Shown piece after piece: positions 5,720 through 9,386 of a stretch of DNA of 9,386 nt. Within the stretch, counting starts at the first letter, position 1; the number at the start of each line of letters is the position of its first letter. The DNA is taken from contig JABWAJ010000187.1 of the NCBI GenBank assembly GCA_013361075.1, positions 1 to 9,386 on the forward strand. The letters run 5' to 3'. This DNA comes from Saprospiraceae bacterium. Lineage in GTDB: Bacteria > Bacteroidota > Bacteroidia > Chitinophagales > Saprospiraceae. Below the pieces are notes generated by a model. The model did no database searches, had not been told where the DNA came from, and saw only the letters and a program-made list of their open reading frames with translations. A program made the translations under genes and the position numbers.

Positions 5720-5755
5720 GGGAGGTATTCGATAAAGACAGACCGAATACCTCCC
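5720..5755 (-). terminator. Perfect 12-bp hairpin downstream of the permease gene
   Basis: GGGAGGTATTCG at 5720-5731 is exactly complementary to CGAATACCTCCC at 5744-5755, around a 12-nt loop. It begins 14 nt past the permease stop (5770) and ends 51 nt before the ankyrin ATG (5668). This is the position of a terminator or mRNA 3'-end stabiliser for the permease. On the minus strand no T-run follows the stem, so it is not a textbook intrinsic terminator. It may instead be a repeat element or a processing/stability hairpin. Confidence 0.5.
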
Positions 5756-5769
5756 AATCCAACATTTGA

Positions 5770-8268
5770 CTACTCGCTATGCAGTGCCTTCACGGGGTTT
5801 GCCATCGAAGCCCTCAGGGATTCGTACCCGACAGACAAAATCGTGATGAGGGCAATAGAGGCAATAGCCCCGGCAAAAACGTAAACAGATAAATCAGTCC
5901 GGTATTCAAAACTCTGCAACCACCGCCCCGATAAATAAACAGCAATCGGAATACCAATGAGGCAGGAAATGAGCAGAATTTTTCCAAAAACCGAAAGCAG
6001 CAGCCAAAGGATTTGCCCATTGCTGGCACCCAATGTTTTTCGGATACCGATTTCGCGGATGCGCTGTTTCGACAGAAAAGCTGCCAGTCCGTACAAGCCG
6101 ACACAAGTAATCAGCATGGCCAGACCGGAAAATTGTTTGGTCAGCTTCGCAATTTGGGTCTCATTTTCATACATTCTGCCAAATTCTTCATCCACAAACC
6201 AGTAATCGAATCCAAAATCGGGAAACACCTGCTTCCATTTGCGCTCGAGGTCTGCAATTTTTTCGCCAATCTCCTCAGCAGGAAGACGGACGTGGATGAT
6301 CCGGTCGAGAACATGAGGCACCGGTGAAATGGCCAAGGGTTCAATTTTGTGGTGCATGGAGCGGTAGGGAAAATCTTCAATTACGCCAATGACCAAGCCA
6401 TGTATGGGGGCCTGCGTAGAATCAATGGGGCCAAATCCAAACGAATGAACCGGGCGGATGATGGTTTTGCCTACCACATCGGCAGGCGTTGTATTCAGGG
6501 CTTTCACTGCTGCCATATTCAGCAATACTGCATTGGAGTCGGCTTTGTGCAATGCGTCGAAATCCCGGCCTTCAACGAGTTGCATGTCAAAGGTTTTTGC
6601 AAAATCGAAATCGCCGTTCAACTGAAACCATTCATGCTTGTCGGCACCATAATCCGGAAATTGCATTTCCATATTGATGGGGCCAAAAAAATCAAGTCGC
6701 GGCAAGTGATTTGCCAGGGTAACGGCTTTGATTTCAGGATCCTGAAGAATCAGGTTTTTATACGTGCCATACTTGCTGTCGGTGGCAGGGCCGGAAAAGC
6801 CGCCATAACGGATGGAGACAATCTGTTTGCCTGCTTCGTTGAGTTTGGAATTGCGCATGAGGTTGGTTTGCCGCACCACTACGACCGATCCTACCAACAG
6901 CATAATGGCCATGCTGAATTGCACGGTTGTCAGAAACTGCCGGAAGGTATTGGAGCCTTTGCGGAAAGCAAATTTTCCCTTTAGCACGGTCGCAGGCTGA
7001 AATCCTGAAACAAAAAGTGCCGGATAACTGCCTGCCAGCAAGGTAACCAATGCGATGACACCGGCAGTGATGAGCAGCATCTGGCCATCAAAAAGGTGGC
7101 CAATGGTAAAGGTTTTGCCGGTCATGTCGTTGAAAGGAGACAGGAACAACATCACCAGCAACAGGGCAAACAACGCTGCGCCGCAAACCATGAGGAAAGA
7201 TTCCACCATGAACTGGAAAAACAACTGCTGCCGTACACCGCCAAAAGTTTTGCGTAAGCCGATTTCTTTGGCGCGGGTAACGGAGCGCGCAGTGGCCAAA
7301 TTGATGTAGTTGATGCAGGCCACTACCAGAATCAGCAAGGCAATGGTGATGAAAACCGATATGTATTTGCCATTGGCAGATTTGTGGTTGGTGGCCCAGT
7401 CTATCTCCTGATCGAAGTGGATGTCTGTAACTTTTCGGACAACGAGCGTCGCCTTTGAATTCGGGTCAAAGCGGGCAACAATAGCGTCCACCTTTTTCTG
7501 GAGATCGGCTTTGATGAGCGGGATTTGTTTCTCGTCGCGGCATACCAGAAATGAACTGATCCAGTAATTCCGCTCTCCGTCACCCATTGCTGTATTCAGC
7601 AGGTTTTCCAGATCTTCCACAATGGGCTTCAGCGCCAGGATATTGCAAATGTATTTGGGGTGCACGTGGGTATTGGAGGGAAAATCTTTGTAGATCCCGG
7701 TCACCATCATGTTTATTTTCTGGCCATTGGTAGTCCAGGTATGCGAAACAGCTAAGGTTTTGTTGATCGGGTCTTCGTCGCCGAACATTTCTCTGGCGGC
7801 GCTTTCGCTCATGATGATGCTGTTCACTTCTTTCAACGGTGCTTCCTTGTTGCCGTTCACCACATCTATGGTCAGAATTTTAGTCATCGCCGGCTCTGCC
7901 CAGATGATGTCTTCGGTCAGTACTTTTTTGTCCTTTGCAGCATAGTCGAGTGTAGTCGGCATGCCATCTGCTGTATAGCCAGCGATGTGGTCAATGCCCG
8001 GATAATTGTCCTTGATGTAGTTGTCCCAGCCAGCCGGAATGGCCGGAAATGCATTGCTTTCGCCATTCGCCTGCGTCATGCGCATGCCCATTCGGTAGGT
8101 GTGTGCCGCATCCGGAAGGTGGGTGTCGAAGGTCAGTTCGTCGCGAACGTACAGGAAAATGAAAATCGCTGAGGCTAAGCCAATGGAAAGCCCAAGGGTA
8201 TTTACAATAGCGTAGCCCCTTTGCCTTGCTATGTTGCGGGCAGCAAGCAGGAAGTAGTTTAACAGCAT
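5770..8268 (-). CDS. FtsX/MacB-type ABC transporter permease (two PCD-FtsX units)
   Basis: The product is 832 aa from the ATG at 8268. A TTG at 8292 is possible, but MLLNYFLLAARNIARQRGYA is the normal start in this family. The architecture is duplicated. Helix 1 is at about 21-41; the first periplasmic core domain (MacB_PCD) is at about 45-290. Helices follow at about 302-326, 349-376, 396-420 and 446-466, with the FtsX coupling motif RAKEIGLRKTFGG at 331-343. The second periplasmic domain is at about 480-700, and three final helices are at about 714-733, 752-779 and 794-815. The second coupling motif is RIREIGIRKTLGASNGQI (736-753) and the end is NPVKALHSE. Family members move lipoproteins, peptides or toxic compounds across the envelope, or act as mechanical couplers driven by a separate ATPase. 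No ATPase gene is in the window, which is common for these stand-alone Bacteroidota permeases. The substrate is unknown. Confidence 0.92.
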   Translation of the reverse strand: MLLNYFLLAARNIARQRGYAIVNTLGLSIGLASAIFIFLYVRDELTFDTHLPDAAHTYRMGMRMTQANGESNAFPAIPAGWDNYIKDNYPGIDHIAGYTADGMPTTLDYAAKDKKVLTEDIIWAEPAMTKILTIDVVNGNKEAPLKEVNSIIMSESAAREMFGDEDPINKTLAVSHTWTTNGQKINMMVTGIYKDFPSNTHVHPKYICNILALKPIVEDLENLLNTAMGDGERNYWISSFLVCRDEKQIPLIKADLQKKVDAIVARFDPNSKATLVVRKVTDIHFDQEIDWATNHKSANGKYISVFITIALLILVVACINYINLATARSVTRAKEIGLRKTFGGVRQQLFFQFMVESFLMVCGAALFALLLVMLFLSPFNDMTGKTFTIGHLFDGQMLLITAGVIALVTLLAGSYPALFVSGFQPATVLKGKFAFRKGSNTFRQFLTTVQFSMAIMLLVGSVVVVRQTNLMRNSKLNEAGKQIVSIRYGGFSGPATDSKYGTYKNLILQDPEIKAVTLANHLPRLDFFGPINMEMQFPDYGADKHEWFQLNGDFDFAKTFDMQLVEGRDFDALHKADSNAVLLNMAAVKALNTTPADVVGKTIIRPVHSFGFGPIDSTQAPIHGLVIGVIEDFPYRSMHHKIEPLAISPVPHVLDRIIHVRLPAEEIGEKIADLERKWKQVFPDFGFDYWFVDEEFGRMYENETQIAKLTKQFSGLAMLITCVGLYGLAAFLSKQRIREIGIRKTLGASNGQILWLLLSVFGKILLISCLIGIPIAVYLSGRWLQSFEYRTDLSVYVFAGAIASIALITILSVGYESLRASMANPVKALHSE

Positions 8269-8472
8269 AATCGGGTGTGTTCGGTGTAACAATCGGGTTA
8301 AAAAAGGGAAATTGCTGAAATAAATTCAATTTATAAAGTGTTGTCATTCTTTAAAACGACAAATAATATAAATTTAACACTTTCAGCCCTTTAGTTCTTT
8401 ATTGCTTAACCCAATAATGACAAGGAACGCCCCGGAAAGGATGCATGGCAGGAGGGGGATTTTGCATAACCC
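8269..8472. other. AT-rich leader upstream of the permease gene
   Basis: No gene is seen here. Bases about 8310-8400 are strongly AT-rich (for example AAATAATATAAATTTAAC around 8361-8378) and probably hold the permease promoter on the minus strand. I found no exact TAnnTTTG box; the nearest is a TATTATTTG string on the minus strand near 8361-8369 with one extra spacer base. An AATCGGGT octamer occurs twice, at 8269 and 8291. Confidence 0.35.
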
Positions 8473-8531
8473 TTCTGGATTGGATACGTGTCGGACACCT
8501 CGAAGCTGTCCGACACGTATCCAATCCAGAA
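8473..8531. repeat. 59-nt near-perfect palindrome (25-bp perfect stem)
   Basis: Bases 8473-8497 are exactly complementary to 8507-8531, a 25-bp perfect stem containing GGATACGTGTCGGACA. The 9-nt centre (8498-8506) can add two more pairs after one mismatch, leaving a 3-nt loop. The element starts 14 nt past the stop of the upstream minus-strand gene (8546) and lies about 200 nt before the permease start. It therefore sits where a transcription terminator would, but neither side has a T-tract. The inner GTGTCGGACA...TGTCCGACAC wording resembles dispersed palindromic repeats in environmental Bacteroidota and other genomes (from memory, unverified). Terminator, REP-like element and cruciform site are all possible. 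Confidence 0.85.
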
Positions 8532-8545
8532 AACATTCCTGCACG

Positions 8546-9386
8546 TCAATTCTTCAACCCATACCGAAAATCCACCGGCACTTTACCCGCCAGCAAACGG
8601 CCGTCTTTTTCCGTGTATTTACTGCCGGCCGGAATGAACACGAGCAGCCGTGCTGCATCCGCAGCAACAGCAATGGCAACTTTTCCTTTGACGTTACGGT
8701 GCAACACCTTGCGGCTCACGGTATCGTACACATCTGTCTTTTTGCTGCCGATGTCGATGTTCACCGTTTGGGCTTCGGTGTAGGGATTGTACAGCAGGTA
8801 AGTCGGGTACGCTTCGTATTTGCGGAACATATCTGTGGCCAGGCAGTCTACTTGCAGGATTTGCGGCACATCCGTGGGTTGGATGGTGGCGCCGAAAATG
8901 CCCACATGCCCGCTCCCATAGACCGAAAACATGGTTTCCGGGGGCATACCCGGCGCCCACAACGGGCCATCGCCCTGTGCAAACGGCGTAATGCCTTTGT
9001 GTTTTTCGTAAATGGATTCCTTAATCAGCCCTTCGTACGCGATCACATTTTTGGTGAGGGCTTTGCGGTTGGGCAGAGCCTGGAGGCCGTCCGGAATGTC
9101 GTTGGGATAGAACAGACGCGCCGTGTTGGCAGCGTTTAGTGCCCAGCGGCCAACGGCACGGGCATAGCGCTGGTCATAGCGCAGCATCGCAGTGAGTGGC
9201 CACGCCAGGTCGAACGTATTCATACAAAAGCCATAACCACCGTTGTGAATGGTGCTGCCTGACATGCCACTGACGTCGTACCCGCCCCATTGGTCTACTA
9301 TGACCCCCCAGCCTTCCCGGCCCACAGCATCTCCGTCGAAGGTCCAGTTCATAAATTGTTGTACGTCGTAATTGGCACCGGTTTCG
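8546..9386 (-). CDS. C-terminal part of an unrecognised protein, possibly glycan-active
   Basis: The minus-strand frame is open to the right edge (first complete codon GAA at 9385-9383), so the N-terminus is missing; 279 residues are visible. An internal ATG at 9352 is not a likely start, because in-frame protein-like residues (ETGANYDVQQF) precede it. The first part is rich in Trp, Gly and aromatic residues (FDGDAVGREGWGVIVDQWGG; NGGYGFCMNTFDLAWPL). It then has helical, toroid-like segments (MLRYDQRYARAVGRWALNAANTARLFYP), reminiscent of (alpha/alpha)-barrel glycan-processing enzymes. The last ~90 residues (YPTYLLYNPYTEAQTVNIDI to ADAARLLVFIPAGSKYTEKDG) look like a C-terminal beta-sandwich, as in many polysaccharide hydrolases and lyases. 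I do not recognise the family, and no catalytic residues can be assigned. The 59-nt palindrome follows 14 nt after its stop. Confidence 0.6.
   Translation of the reverse strand, partial: ETGANYDVQQFMNWTFDGDAVGREGWGVIVDQWGGYDVSGMSGSTIHNGGYGFCMNTFDLAWPLTAMLRYDQRYARAVGRWALNAANTARLFYPNDIPDGLQALPNRKALTKNVIAYEGLIKESIYEKHKGITPFAQGDGPLWAPGMPPETMFSVYGSGHVGIFGATIQPTDVPQILQVDCLATDMFRKYEAYPTYLLYNPYTEAQTVNIDIGSKKTDVYDTVSRKVLHRNVKGKVAIAVAADAARLLVFIPAGSKYTEKDGRLLAGKVPVDFRYGLKN

Noticed and set aside
6349..6984. Plus-strand 211-codon frame inside the permease
   Set aside because: It is antisense to a strongly conserved FtsX/MacB permease, has no family features, and its composition follows the opposite strand's codons.
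8402..9139. Plus-strand 245-codon frame across the palindrome and the edge gene
   Set aside because: It runs through both palindrome arms and antisense to a protein-like frame; it is rich in Arg/His/Cys as shadow frames are.

Overview
The window looks like a piece of chromosome from a free-living Bacteroidota, probably Saprospiria/Chitinophagia-like. Four things suggest this: a LytS-type kinase with a LytTR response regulator, an ~830-residue stand-alone FtsX/MacB-type permease, DUF1761 and DUF4287/DUF5655 proteins, and -7 boxes of the Bacteroidota TAnnTTTG type with no clear Shine-Dalgarno sequences. This assignment comes from gene families and promoter style, not from any marker gene. No RNA genes, CRISPR array, transposase or phage genes are visible.

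Layout. Bases 1-985 carry two minus-strand genes: the 5' part of a DUF4287/DUF5655 protein, which runs off the left edge, and a DUF1761 membrane protein. Between them is a 10-bp inverted repeat. Divergent from these, on the plus strand, are a four-helix LytS-family sensor kinase (1112-2137), a LytTR response regulator (2773-3534) and an exported or membrane-anchored alpha/beta hydrolase (3633-4526). The kinase and regulator would normally be adjacent. Here a minus-strand type II toxin-antitoxin remnant (2161-2736) separates them: an intact 71-aa antitoxin followed by a VapC/PIN toxin broken by at least three frameshifts. Every PIN active-site motif can still be read by switching frames.

From 4625 to the right edge everything is on the minus strand: an 84-aa single-helix protein, a short coding-like fragment abutting a heptamer tandem-repeat array with an embedded GC-rich hairpin, an ankyrin-repeat protein with a signal peptide, a large FtsX/MacB-type ABC permease without its ATPase, and the C-terminal part of an unrecognised protein that may act on glycans. 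Distinct hairpins lie downstream of the last three of these genes (5087-5107, 5720-5755 and 8473-8531). None is followed by a T-tract on the minus strand. The one at 8473-8531 is a near-perfect 59-nt palindrome.

How the genes may work together: the kinase and regulator form a LytS/LytTR two-component pair. Hydrolase and permease are plausible targets, but nothing in the sequence proves this. The rest looks like separate housekeeping or accessory genes. I see no clear new multi-gene system. The most informative features are the decayed toxin-antitoxin unit inside the two-component locus and the repeat and hairpin elements after the minus-strand genes.
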